The translations under genes and the position numbers were made by a program. A stretch of DNA of 64,000 nucleotides from Fasciola hepatica (lineage: Eukaryota; Platyhelminthes; Trematoda; Plagiorchiida; Fasciolidae), in assembly GCA_948099385.1 (NCBI GenBank), contig CANUEZ040000151.1, forward strand, positions 752,001-816,000, read 5' to 3'. Position 1 is the first letter of the stretch. Every line of letters begins with the position of its first letter. Shown here piece by piece: positions 33,469 through 44,830 of this stretch. Under the pieces are notes generated by a model. It was not told where the DNA came from. It saw nothing but the letters and a program-made list of their open reading frames with translations, and did not search any database.

Positions 33469-33785
33469 TTAGTATCCCAGGCCCAGTTCGTAGGCTTGAG
33501 TAATAGACATGTAGGGATCATGCATTCGGATCAGTTTTTGGACAGTTAGATGTTTATTTATTTCTTTTTTGAATAATAAAGAGGCCGAAGACATTGACCT
33601 AAGTTGAGGTGGGAGTTTGTTCCAGAGGGAAGAACATTTAACAATAAAGAAGTTTGACCGCATCGCAGTCCTGGATACTGGAATCAAGACCATAGAGTCC
33701 CTATGTCGTAAAGAATAGTTGGAGGGAGTTTTGACCTGGGGGGCTGAATTGCAAGATGTACGTTTTACAACATTGCAAAAGAAAG
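33469..33785 (-). pseudogene. Reverse transcriptase C-terminal fragment (copy H)
   Basis: The frame includes NYSLRHRDSMVL, RTAMRSNFF and SSLWNKLPPQLR, equivalent to the C-terminal end of copies A and L. It ends at a stop at 33469, after which the 3'UTR begins. Confidence 0.75.
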
Positions 33786-34240
33786 ATCGTTTCCATTATT
33801 CTCGAAATGAGAGGGGTATGGTTGATGGGACGGTTATTAGCAAGTTCGTGGACAGGTCCTTTATTATGTCGTGGAATGATGACTGAACGCTTCCAGTTCG
33901 ACGGTACCAAACAAAATTCGAGTGAAAATGTGAACAGGTTTAGTAGTAAAAGTGGAAGGTGCGATCCACCGTTAATGATTGCAGCTGGGGGCAACCCGTC
34001 TGGTCCAGGACGTGCAGATGCTTTATAGCGTGAAATGAGCCTGGAAATAACGTTTACTCCAAGGTTAGGGTAGATAAGGAAGAGCTGGCAATAGCCAGAG
34101 GATTTGGGGATGCTGTGTCTGAGGCCAGGGCCATGGAATTGGAGAAGTAATTGTTGACGGCCTCAGCGATATCAGAAGAGGCGGTGGCCGAAGTTTTATT
34201 CGGTAACACAACATATTGGATCACGGTATCCGTTGCCGAA
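33786..34240 (-). pseudogene. RT N-terminal part of copy G
   Basis: The frame at 33994-33786 (PPAAIINGGSHLPLLLLNLF, PSNWKRSVIIPRHNKG) is identical to B' 62801-63010 up to the H insertion. A 1-bp deletion before it (ACCTTGGAG versus AACTTTGAAG in copy B) shifts the frame, and B' carries the same deletion. Confidence 0.75.
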
Positions 34241-34268
34241 TTCCTAGATTTGTGTAGGAGTGAGAGTT

Positions 34269-34985
34269 TCAGTGTTTATTGGGATGCCTTAGGGCTTTGA
34301 CTTCTTCGTGGAGCTGTTTTTCCTTTAGGTCCCGGATAATATCAGTAAGGAGTGTTAGTCTCACCAGGAGAGAGAAGTCGTGGTTTTGGAGGTAAAGTCT
34401 TTGCATCTTAAGGTACTTTTGTTGGAGGGATGCAAGCTTGGACTTCCTGACGGAGGAGTTCTGGGATATTGGACTAAGTTTCAAGAAACAGTTTCCCACG
34501 TTAAGGTAAAAATAATCAGCCGCTTGTCGGGAGCGAGCCGTTGGAAATAACTGCTCCAATCCTGGTTACGGATGAGATTGGGCAGAGGGTTCCAGACGGA
34601 ATTGTTGGCTGGGGTCAGATAGTCTAATGGATGAGGATGGAATGATAGATCACCGACCACCATCTTATGGTTGCTACCCGGAAATTTATTCAGAACGGAA
34701 GCCGAAAAGTTGGAAACTCTCTATGTGAATATAAGATCTAGAATGTTAGCGTTTCTAGTAGGGATTTTAACGTGTTGCACCCAGCCCCCAATGTGAGCTC
34801 AGGAAACAAAGTATATTAATCAGGAGGTGCTGTGAGGTCTCTGCGGGGTATTTTAAGCCAGTTAAAATCACAGACCATGATTTTCGCTGCCCAGTTTAGT
34901 AGTGTAGGGTAACCAAAGGCTTCAATTAAAGGATATGGGTCTTCAATAGTAGATGAGGGCGGGCGATAGACATAACCAATGTGCT
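34269..34985 (-). pseudogene. Endonuclease end and linker of copy G
   Basis: Carries HIGYVYRPPSS, FNWLK and FPGSNHK remnants of EN and the KLASLQQKYLKMQRLYLQ linker. Relative to B it lacks 9 bp at the EN-linker boundary, which removes the TGA present in B and B'. Confidence 0.7.
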
Positions 34986-36360
34986 GAACTTATTTACCTC
35001 TCAATGTCACAAAGCATTTTCCCATCCCAGTGGAAAGCTTCCATTATCATTCCCCTTCATAAAAAGGGTGCTTCACCTGACCCTGCTAATTATCGCCCCG
35101 TAAACCCCATTCCCTTTTTATCTGGGATAATGGAACAAGTAGTTAAAGAAAAGCTGCTTCTTTGATCCTCACCGGTGGGCTAATAAATAACAACAAACAC
35201 GGCTTCTTAAAGTCTAGGTCGTGCCTGACCTGCCAACTTGATTGCCCCAACCAAATCACAACTTTGGCTGACTCTGGGAAGGCATTTATCACAATTTTCC
35301 CTGATATAAAGAAAGCATCTGATCGCACGCCTTATGCTCAGCTGCTGACCAGGGTTAAATCTTACTGCATAACAAACCCACTCTTTTTTGGTTGTCACCC
35401 AATCTGAGCTTGAAATCGCAAGCGGTAAACGTTGAGAGCTACCCCTCATCACCCCAGCCAGTCACAAGTGGCGTTATAGAGGGCAGCTTGTTAGGCCCAC
35501 TTTTATTTGTTCTCTATGTTACCGATGTATTCAAACAGTACGCCATGCGTCGCGTTTCTATTCGCCGATGATACCAAAATTGTATACTCCTTTGAACCAC
35601 ACACCTTGATCTATACCCTCACCGAAATAGCTGACGACCTGAAATCTCTTGAAATATGGTGCAAAACGTGGAAAATGAGATTTTCCGCTGCCAAGGGTGC
35701 CATTCTCACGTGTAAAAGTCAAATTCCTCCTGAATCCCTGGCCTTAAACGGCCCTAACACTCCTATTATCCCACTGGCACGAGATCTCGGCCTACAATAT
35801 TCCTGCACGTTCACCTTTCGAGAACGGGCCACCTACGAGGTAGCTAAGACGATAGCCCTCATCTGCCAAACTTTTAGAATGCGCGACAGCCAGCTTCTGA
35901 TCTTTAAATCCCACGTCAGACCGCAGCTCGAGTACAGCCCTCTGGTGTATAGCTACATGCGCCGCTCTGATAGACTTGCGATCGAAAGGGCTCAGCTATC
36001 CCGGCTCATCATCTCCCTCGAACTATAGAGAGAGATGTGAGCAACTAGGACTTTAAACTCTGTGGCTACGACGTATGAAACTCAATATTTATCTCTAACT
36101 CAACCTCCTACATTCTACAGAGCATACGTCCATCACTGATCTACGCTTCGCTCAAGCAGCACCTTACCCTCTTTGTAACCGAAATCATACTACTAAAGTT
36201 CCCTACTCCAGGTGCATGTGAAAGGTTCTTCGTTACCGCATTTGGAACAGACCGCCTAAAGGCATTCAGGATTGCCAGATACTGGGCCGATTCAAAACTG
36301 TCCTTACAAAATATTTAGATGTTGCCAAACTGCTACAGTTAGCCCACAATTGCACCACGT
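34986..36360 (+). pseudogene. Reverse transcriptase of copy C
   Basis: Pieces in different frames: SMSQSIFPSQWKASIIIPLH and NYRPVNPIPFLSGIMEQ (34990-35165), HGFLKSRSCLTCQLD (35190-35240), GVIEGSLLGPLLFVLYVTDV (35472-35531, where family consensus has Q for E), then a 173-aa frame with LFADDTKIVYSFEP, LGLQYSC and SHVRPQLEYSPLVYS (35507-36028). A worn C-terminus reaches about 36360. FADD is intact. Frameshifts rule out function. Confidence 0.85.
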
Positions 36361-38664
36361 AGGAAAAAGCTTGTGAAAGTAACCCAGATTTCTGAATAGC
36401 TAAAGAAGGCATGACCCGGGTAACGTCATTTGCAATGTTGACATCACCCATTCCGTATGCCTCCTCCTTCGCCACCATATTAGTACCCCTTAGAATGACT
36501 TGCATCGCTAACACTGCTCTTGTTGGATTATCCCAAATTCACACGCCCCAACTTAACTTATCTATCTCTATCATACTTGATTCGCCTTACTCGATCCAAA
36601 CTGACTCCATTCCCCTTCTTTATTTTGCCCTAGCCTTAAAATATCAAGTCAAATTCCGGCGTCCACGATTCACCTCCAAATGATCATCCTTATTCCAAGT
36701 TTTGATCACCACTTTTGTATTCTCATCCACTCCCAATGGCTCATAGCCCCCATTCTCCCCAAAGTAGTCTGTGTCTAGATTACTAGATTTCTCTTTTCAC
36801 CATTGACGGTTTATCCTCGGCCGAGAGCATCACAGACTGCGCTTCTCTATTCTATTCTTATGTTTCCACACACCAAACGGCGCGCATCTCCCATTTGATG
36901 TCCTGGAACAGTTCGAAGATAACACTGGCGAACTACCAAGCTCACACTTTCGGCTGAAAATCTGATACGCGCTCATCATTCCGTCATTCACTCATTGATC
37001 CTGCTCCCCAGGATCCCTCGCAGTTTCCTAAAGCTCTCCACCCCTACGGCTATATGATCTCGACCAACATGACCTGTGTAAGTCTAGCCGGTTCGGGTCG
37101 CTGCTCGATGCACCGCTTTGGCCGGTGCACATTGAACGTGCCAAACTTCTGCAAAGATGAGCAGGCGCAACCGGGTTGGTGGATAGCATCTCCTGCCTCC
37201 AGAAGTGGTTTTCAGGTTGGGTGTCCAGCGCACGGTCAGCCCCGCCCACTAGCGCTGGTGGCTGATTAGAAAAGGACACCATCCACAGACTCGAAATGCT
37301 GCTGTCTCCTCCGGCTAAAATAGACTCTTCATCGAAATCACTTCCGAAATCGCCATCAAAAATTACCGCCACTTACGCCCGGCAAAAGTTGTTTTCTTTG
37401 GCGCATAATAATCGCACACTTAAAAACCCATCAACGTTCTTGATTCGCTGTTCCCGGTCCACTCCCTAGCGCTTTCATGGTAAACTATTCACCAGTCTTA
37501 GTTGTAAATTTAACCATTCCCCAAGATGAAGCTCACCCCTTTTTGCTACTTTTACCGATATACTCCAAGACCAAAGCTTTTAATGCCGCCATTCACCTCC
37601 GCCCCACAATCTTCAAACAGTATATGTTACTGCGAAATACATCTTTGGAGGTTCCCAATAATCGATGATTTTGTGGTTGTCTGCCTTTCCTGTCAGTTCC
37701 GCTGTTTGCCCACTTAGGGCTGTTGCATTGCAATATCCTCATCTGGCAAGGTATCATGTCCCACCTACGCACATTAGATAAGCTCTTGTACCGCAGAGTT
37801 CTGTTCTGTCGCCATCAAGTGGTCCACCTTCTGTAATGAACATAAACCGGTAGCCTCCTACCATTCACTTCATCATTTTTGCCAGCCCTGTCCTTCCTAC
37901 TGTTGTGGTTGAGCACCACACATGGATTTTTCGCCAGTTCCCAGTTTCATGTTGATGCATTATATTCCTTTCCTCTGAAAGCAAAACAATCCGCCCAAAG
38001 TCTACATGCTTCTATCTGGCCACTTCTCTCACCATCACCTTGGCAACCACAGACCAGTTAGTTGTCCGTTTGTTATGCTACTGGCCCAACCGATACCCCG
38101 TCGCGAAACTTTACAACGGCAATCCTCGACTGATTCTTCTTGTTCTTTATGTGCATTGGCACTATTTTTCACCGTCTAATTTTAACTCGTAACCATTCTC
38201 ATACACTGCAAAGCTCTATTGCCTGATTGCTCCCCCTTCGGGAATGCTTCTTCACGGTAACCACGTATCCGTCAATCCAGCATGGTTCTCCGGCAGGGAA
38301 ATCTTCCTTCTGTAGGATTTGTGTGATCTTTACTATTCCCCATCCACTCCACACTTTGGCAGAATAACTGCACCCTATCTTCACCCGGCTCGACCACCTG
38401 GATAGCGTCTAAACATCGGGGCCTAAATATAGCCCGACTAAAGTTGTGGGACTATTATATGTGAAACGGTTGGAACAGCTGAATCGGTGCCCGTAGAAAA
38501 TGAGATTGACGTGAAATATTATAGTGCTACCACCTGACGTTGAGTTTAACTTTGCCGGGCGGCACCACTAAAAATGGGTTTCGGTGCTTTCTCTCACATT
38601 CAGTGGCTTGCACACTATAGTAAAATCCTCCCGAAACTCTGGTTCAGCCTTTCACTGTACTTGC
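36361..38664 (+). other. 3'UTR of copy C
   Basis: Pyrimidine-rich on the plus strand, with the conserved 3'UTR block at 37040-37265 and no conserved coding. Confidence 0.6.
37040..37265 (+). repeat. Conserved 3'UTR block (copy C)
   Basis: Contains CACCGCTTTGGCCGGTGCAC and CAGGTTGGGTGTCCAGCGCA, then CCGCCCACTAGCGCTGG. Copies A and B have the same order; copy D keeps a worn version near 51757-51800. Confidence 0.6.
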
Positions 38665-38728
38665 TAACCTTGCATTGCAGCATGCTTTGGTGTTATCCGA
38701 AATAAACTGTTATTGTTATTAATAAAAC
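38665..38728 (+). other. 3'-terminal hairpin module, type I (copy C)
   Basis: GCAT-TGCAGC-ATGC, then TTTGG-TGTTAT-CCGAA, ATAAAC and a TTATTGTTATTAATAA tail. The second stem has a T-G pair where copy E has C-G. Confidence 0.75.
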
Positions 38729-38829
38729 CTTTGCAATAAGAGCGAGTCTCCTGCAGCTTCAAAAATCCACCTCCTGGCTGTTGGGCCCCAAAGCTAGCTT
38801 TGATAACTGAGCAATCTGATGAACCGAAC

Positions 38830-39680
38830 GGTGCCCTCCACCGGACAAGCAGATTTGCCGCTGATGCATCCTGGTGCTCGTGGACTATTTCACAAAGAAG
38901 GGTGGAGCCTTTCTTTTACGACAAGCGAATCCTGTAACGTTGGCTTCCTGGGTGCATAGATATATGAATGGGACGCCCCTGGCCAACCGCTGTCGGTCCG
39001 AGGCTCTAGGTTTGAAAGTGCTCCTCTGAAGGAGTTATGTGAGGCGTTGTTCATTGACAAGACCAGAACGACAGCATATCCTCTCCGAAGCGCAGACGAA
39101 GCAGGAAAAACAAGTAGTTCCATTAGAGGTCCAGTGAAAGCTTTCACAGACTCTTATCCCGACAAATGGGATTGGGCAATGCCACTCTGCCCCCTGGCCT
39201 ACTACAGCATGGTCCATCTTTTTACTGGGCAGGCGGTACACTTTCAATGGACCGGTAGAAAAATAAGACGATCAAGTGACAGCTGCCCATCTACTATTAA
39301 CCGACAACAGCTGTTTGACAACGGGCACGTTTCAAAAATGATCGGCATTCTTAGAAGCAAATCAAATGTTCCGTATTCAGTTGGAAGCCGAGCGTTGGTG
39401 CCGAAAATGTTACCACGATAGAAGGTAGTTTGGCGCTCCTGTACGAGTAGGCGACCACGTGTGGCTTCAGTATACCCAACCAGACCCAGGCACACCGGCT
39501 AAACTACTCAAGGAGTGGTGGGGACCTTATGCTGTCGAACGGGAGGTCTCCGAGGTGAAATGTGTAATTCGAGGGGCCAGGGTGCTCCAGTCCATCTTTT
39601 CTGGTACACTTCGCACAGCCTAAACCATATATACCAGCCAGCAGGCCGGAGGGACGTCACAAAGAGACAATCGAAGATAG
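38830..39680 (+). pseudogene. pol: Ty3/Gypsy integrase core and C-terminal domain
   Basis: Frames carry LVLVDYFTKKGGAFLLRQA (start of the catalytic core), IDKTRTTAYPLRSADEA (usual form TTAYHPQSDGQVE), AFTDSYPDKWDWAMPLCPLA (the usual HxxWDxxLPxxxxAYN block), VGDHVWLQYTQPDPG and LLKEWWGPYAVEREV (GPY/F-type C-terminus). Stops and frameshifts occur. It continues the integrase that breaks off at about 19360. The catalytic D,D,E residues cannot all be located because of the damage. Confidence 0.85.
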
Positions 39681-41669
39681 ACCTTAAGCAGCGAGCGAAC
39701 TAGAAATGCCCAGTGAAAGGGGGTTTTGTGAGGGCTCCAAGAACGACAGCTCTAGAGGGAGGGAGCAGAGTAAGGAGAAATCGAAAGTGACCGTTATGAA
39801 GTGACTGACTGGCCTGAGTTCTGACAACCGCTCAGTTTCCGTGCTATTGTAGCGGCTTTCCGGACATCAAACTCACTAAAATGTAGTTGCGAGCTTAGAG
39901 CTTAGACGAGCCTTGCTTACAAATAAGTATCTGCACTCAGGGCTACTTGGGAACGAAGACCTCTCCCAAGAAGTGGCCAATCCCGGCGCCATGTCCTCTC
40001 CTGGCCATAGGCAACGTTCCTTTTCGAATCTTTTTTATCAGTTACATAAATTGGCCAATAGTCAGGACAAAAGTAGTTCAAAGCAATTCCACTCATCAAA
40101 ACCCCACTTAACCAGTGTGGTATCACATTCTTCTTCGGTCGGACACATCAGCTTATCTTAGGAACCCTGTAGGAAATTTGGGTGATCCTCACCATTCATT
40201 CACTGAGGTACGCAACTGGCTTAGCAAGTTTTGACCAGGCTCTGCGATAGGTCAGGAATTTGGCTTACCCTCGGCTCCTTCGGCTGACTGGTTGCTTGAG
40301 GTCTGTTTTGTTCAAGCCCACCTGGTACCGGGAAAGTCGACAGCATCAATGAACTTACATCACGCGATTCAGGCGGCAAGGCGCTCCAGCTCGTCGGATC
40401 CGGTCATTGGCTAGTTCAGTCTCCCATCTTCCTCATTTATGTAGGATAACCAGTATAATTACTAAAACCTATCCATGGCTATGGTTCTGCTTCTCCATCC
40501 GCTGTACGGGACTCGAGTCCGCAAATCGTGCGTGCTTCTAAACTATCTCATTTCATATTACATACTTTTTGTTGGACTCGGAGTCATAAGATACTGAGTT
40601 CAGAAACCAGGGCAGGACCTCCGTCACTGTTGGTAGGTGTTTTATAAGCAAATTCCGTTGAAGGCCCTAGGAGTTCTTTTCCTACATGCTACAGTATTCC
40701 AGCGATTTACTGAAAAGCTTCAGGACCACGAACATTTCAGTGAAACTGACATTTTTTGAACACATGGTAAGCAATAACCGGGGGAGGTTTTTTGGAAAAT
40801 TTACAGCTCAGCCCAGGAAACTCCGTGCTGGCTGAAGAGTGCGCTTCTCAAAAATATCTATTCATAAACTTTGCCTGCCGGTTGCATTTGACAGCAATGT
40901 TTGATCTCTATCGGGCATCTTTGATGCTGTCGGGTCTTGCCGAGACAAGGGAATACCTTCAGCTTGGAGGAACATGTCTACAAAAGACCTCCCAGTGACA
41001 TTGAAAATGAAAAAGTTGCTCTTCATGGTTTCATTGGATATTGCATGGACCCCCTACGTCATGTCACAGGCGAGGTGACGGAGTCACCAGGTTTATTGGC
41101 ATTAACTCCCATACACAAGTCGAAACCGCTTTGACCTATTCTACAAGTTTCTTTAGCTGCTCCATACACGAACACAAGCCAAAGTTTTTGAACAATTTTA
41201 GCTCACTTCCGTCAGTGAATCTATAAATAATGTATACATTTTGTCCAAATGTTCCACGACAGACTACCTGGAATTAGTTGGCTCGGTTATACACATTTTG
41301 GTGAATCGTGCTGATTATTCCTTGTATTTTTTCTGTGTATGTCAATCCTTTAAGTGTAAGTTCTTTTGTCCCTCCGGTTTCAAGAACATTGTTACACTTC
41401 CAACTAGAAAGGACGCGTTTCTCATCTTCCTCCCTGATAAAAGCTCGTGTTTTCTTTCCCCTTCGAGTGGCTCTCTCTTTGGCTCATCTGGCTAAGCGAC
41501 AATCAGAACCTCTCCGAAGACCTGCAGTCATACCAACCATAGCAACTTTACACGGGGACGTGATGGCCTAGTGCGGAAAAGGCAGGTTTGCCCTGAAAAC
41601 CTTCCAAAGCTGCAATGAATGGCCGTTAAAACAGGATTTTCTGCATTCTCCGAAATGAACGCTCTGGTT
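39681..41669. other. Unassigned 2 kb
   Basis: Short open frames only. A Gypsy 3' LTR would be expected just right of 39680 but I cannot delimit one. Confidence 0.4.
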
Positions 41670-42800
41670 TCATGAGCCCACTTTACCGTCTATTTAAACT
41701 TCGGCCAGTCTTCGCTGCCCACTTAAATACTTATATTTGTGATCTGATCGTCTCTCATCTTCCCAACCTCAAACGGATTCGTCGCAAGAAGGAATACGCC
41801 TTCAAACGTGGAAATCTGTCAACCCTCAAGATTCTTAAAAAATCGATCAGGACCAAGCGACACTACTTCAGTTCCATCTACAAGCCTACAACTCTTGCCA
41901 ACAAAGGCCACCGCCAAACATGCGAGCTCTTGTAGGGTCCCAGTGATGGCTCATCCGCACGCAAATCTGCTGATGATGGTTTGGACGAGCACAAAAGTAC
42001 CTCTGATTGAGTAGCAGGACCTTTGTTTCTTGTAATTCTAGGAGTAAGCTAATCTCAGGCACCTTCATCTTGTATTGGCAACGTGGAAATCCACAAGGAA
42101 CTAATTCTCCTTTATTCTGTAAAATCCCTCGGACAGAACGAACTCAAACCCATAGTGCTCAAGGAGTGTGTGGTTACCCTCGGTCCTACTCTAGTCTTTT
42201 CAACCAATGTCTGAATGGAAGAGGGATTCCAGACTGCTGAAGGACAGCAACTACAATTCCTATTCCCAGGAAAGGCTCCTCTATATTCCTTCCCTTTTCT
42301 CACACTTCTGTCTCCCCTCAAGCTATTGAAGGGCTGGTCCTCCAACGATTGAAAGATTTTCTGTGTTCCAGATCCCGATCAATTTGCTTACCAACCACCA
42401 CTCTGTTCTCTGGACGCCCTCGTCGTCTTGACACATTACATTCTGTTCGAACCTGACAGGGGGAGTGAAGCGGGGAGAATATGCCTCCTAGACTACCACG
42501 AAACGTTCAGCTGCTTTAGAAGAAACAAACATTTTGCCTTTTTCTCGCTCCCTGAAGCTCAGCTTTTTCCTGTTTCTTTGTTGGCAGATTGAATTCACAA
42601 TCTCCAGCAGCTCACTCCTTATAACAGCTAAACTTTCTCTTTAGTAGAACCACACGAGGCCTTCCCTGAATTGCCATACTGTCAACCTTTTTATTTTCCG
42701 CGTAAATTTCCACCAATCCTGTACATGGAAATACTCTTCCAATAAAAATGCTGATGATGTCATATTTGGTTGGCCACAGTTTTCCTACCTCAAAAAAGGG
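41670..42800 (+). pseudogene. Decayed non-LTR retrotransposon RT of a second lineage
   Basis: An 87-aa frame (41672-41935) with KRIRRKKEYAFKRGN and KSIRTKRHYFSSIY resembles the pre-RT region of Jockey/CR1-like elements. It is followed across stops by LFNQCLNGRGIPDC and RTATTIPIPRKGSS (42190-42275), the typical fingers motif, and possibly NADDVIFGW at about 42750, equivalent to motif C. Sequence differs clearly from the main family. Very decayed. Confidence 0.6.
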
Positions 42801-44409
42801 GTTACCCAAGTGTCAGAAAGGTGCCGTGCCCAAAACTTGGGCCTTAAAGCAATCACGTGTGGTGACGTGGCTTTTTCTTTTTGAAAGGTAGCTGGCAATC
42901 CAATCTTCAAAACGACTGCACATTCACTACAATAAATATGGACCAACTGAACTGTCTTGAATCTGTGTAACACTTCGGAGTGCTGCCCGACCATAACTTC
43001 ACCTGATCAAAATATTTTGGTCTCATTTTTGCGAAAAAACTAGCCTTTCTATGTTTCACGCCTTGTATACTACTCCGTGCGCACTCATCTTATCAAAAGA
43101 TTCGTGTTCCCGCGTGTTCCACCCTCTTGGCTTTATGCCTCATCTGTCACAATTCCTGGCCCGCCTTTGAAAGACTTCATTCCATTGCTGGGTCCCTCAA
43201 GAATTTATTACCTGCCACTGGCATACCCTGAAGGCGTCTTGCTCGTTTTGTCACATCTCAACACGGCAAAGATAGCCAAAATCTTTCCGTAGAGTTTTCA
43301 CCGGCTCTTCTCATCTTATGCTTAAGGACCCGGTGAATAAGGTTCCCATTGTGAATCCACAGCTAAAATAGTCGCTACACGGCACTCCGGTAAGTCACTT
43401 GCTGTTGTATTTGGTAGTGCTTCGTCAAGCTTTCACGGAGAGGTAAAACTAGAATTGGAAAACTTTCAGTTGAAGATAGAAACCACAGATTCTATTCGTG
43501 AGGAAGCTGAGTCTCTTAGACAGCATAGTCGTAGGAGGGTTATGCGGCAACCCCCAGTTGCGAAAAGGGTTGATGGCGGAGTCCACACCTGATTGTCCAT
43601 CACGAATGACAACATTTCTAGGACTAGTAGCAACCACTGCGACAATGTTCATAGTGTCAGGAAATACCACCAGTTGTGTGAATTAGGCGAGATAAACTCA
43701 CTGCTGGTAAGATAAGAATTGCCCTAATGTGAACTTTTTATTTTTAATGGTTCTTCTTTGCGGTACGCTTCATTCTCTCCGCAATTCGGAAGTCAGATCG
43801 AGAGTCGAGTTAGTGATGAACGTCAACGGTTGAACTATTGTTCTCAGTATTTTGGAGAAAAAGCTAAACAAACTATTTAAGGTTGTTTAATTTATTCTGC
43901 TGGTGAAGGTTATCATCGGGTGAGAGGCACACTGAAAGACTGTTTTTTTGGGACATATCGTACTTGGAATGTTCGATGAAGTAACCAGACCAAGACTGGT
44001 TCTCGAGATCCAGGAGCCTTTCTGTCTTACGCTGGCAAGTTGACTCTTTGTTTTGATGCACCAAAGCAACTAGAATATTTGAGTTACTTTATTATGATTC
44101 ACACCATAGAGGCGGTTTTAAGTAAGATGCCGTGATACGTGGTAGTCGATTGGGTAAAATGGCCAACGGAATACACCAGACGGACAAAGCGCCGTGGACC
44201 GCGGTTCAGGTCAGTTCGTTGGTGTTAGGGAACGTTGTGAGTCAATAGATTCAGTTGCCTTCTCAGTGAATATTGCTCCAGATGCTTGCACGAAAGATGG
44301 TTTGAAATAGAAAGCTTTTTCGATATCTATTGACCATGCTATTTGCGTTATTGTCACGACAGACAGCTTGGAGGACTGTCTAGAGCTTCAAGCACTGTAG
44401 CTCAATTTG

Positions 44410-44431
44410 TATATATATATATATATATATA
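44410..44431. repeat. (TA)n microsatellite
   Basis: An uninterrupted TA run of 11 units. Confidence 0.9.
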
Positions 44432-44625
44432 CATATACGATGACGGAATTACATATAAAGAAAGATAACACTATTCAAGATTTGAAACAAACTGTAAAAT
44501 GCACACATGCTACCTCCGAGGGTGAGGAACCGTTTTTCTCCGCGGAAAAACCAAACGGCACATACTAACAGCGGAGAATAGAGAAAACCGGGTACACATC
44601 TCCTAGTCAAAATGAAATTAAGAGA

Positions 44626-44830
44626 ACCAAAATGTGCTTTTCGGGTAGCACAAATATTTATTATTAAATACTGTGATAATTTTATCATTATATTTTTCAA
44701 GAACCTTCAAAAGCCTTTGTTGCAGCCTGTAACAAGGGCATTTGGGGAAACAAAATGTGCTGGTTTTGTGTTGAAGATATATTGGTAGGTATTGTGATAA
44801 TTTAATTATATTTCTTGCGGAAGTTCATAT
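44626..44830. repeat. Pair of diverged direct repeats of about 80 bp
   Basis: Both units run from ACAAAATGTGCT-like sequence to (A/G)TATTGTGATAATTT-ATTATATTT...GAA-TTC, spaced about 125 bp apart. Origin unknown. Confidence 0.5.

Larger units (their letters stand above)
31283..33785 (-). mobile_element. Non-LTR copy H, nested insertion in the RT of copy G
   Basis: The intact target is seen in B' at 63000-63020, where the RT reads through. In G the sequence breaks there. On the right it enters an RT C-terminus (33785-33469), and on the left it returns from an ATTATT tail. Only AT is shared at both junctions, so the target duplication is 2 bp or absent. The copy is 5'-truncated in RT and has a 2.2-kb 3'UTR. 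Confidence 0.85.
29535..34985 (-). mobile_element. Non-LTR copy G (5'-truncated, interrupted by copy H)
   Basis: Reading leftward: end of EN (34985-34561), linker (34560-34269), RT N-terminus (34240-33786), nested copy H (33785-31283), rest of RT (31280-30179), a short 3'UTR (30178-29601) and the hairpin module with tail (29600-29535). The 5' truncation falls in the GCIYRPPSS-equivalent of EN, where copy C begins in the opposite direction. Its 3'UTR lacks about 2.35 kb present in B. Frameshifts and a stop make it inactive. Confidence 0.8.
34986..38728 (+). mobile_element. Non-LTR copy C (5'-truncated)
   Basis: It begins inside RT, head to head with copy G, runs through frameshifted RT to about 36360, has a 2.3-kb 3'UTR and ends in a hairpin module and TTATTGTTATTAATAA tail. 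It is more diverged than B and G. Confidence 0.75.

Noticed and set aside
36421..36683. 90-aa plus-strand frame after the copy C RT
   Set aside because: It lies in the 3'UTR of copy C just after the worn RT C-terminus, with no shared motif.
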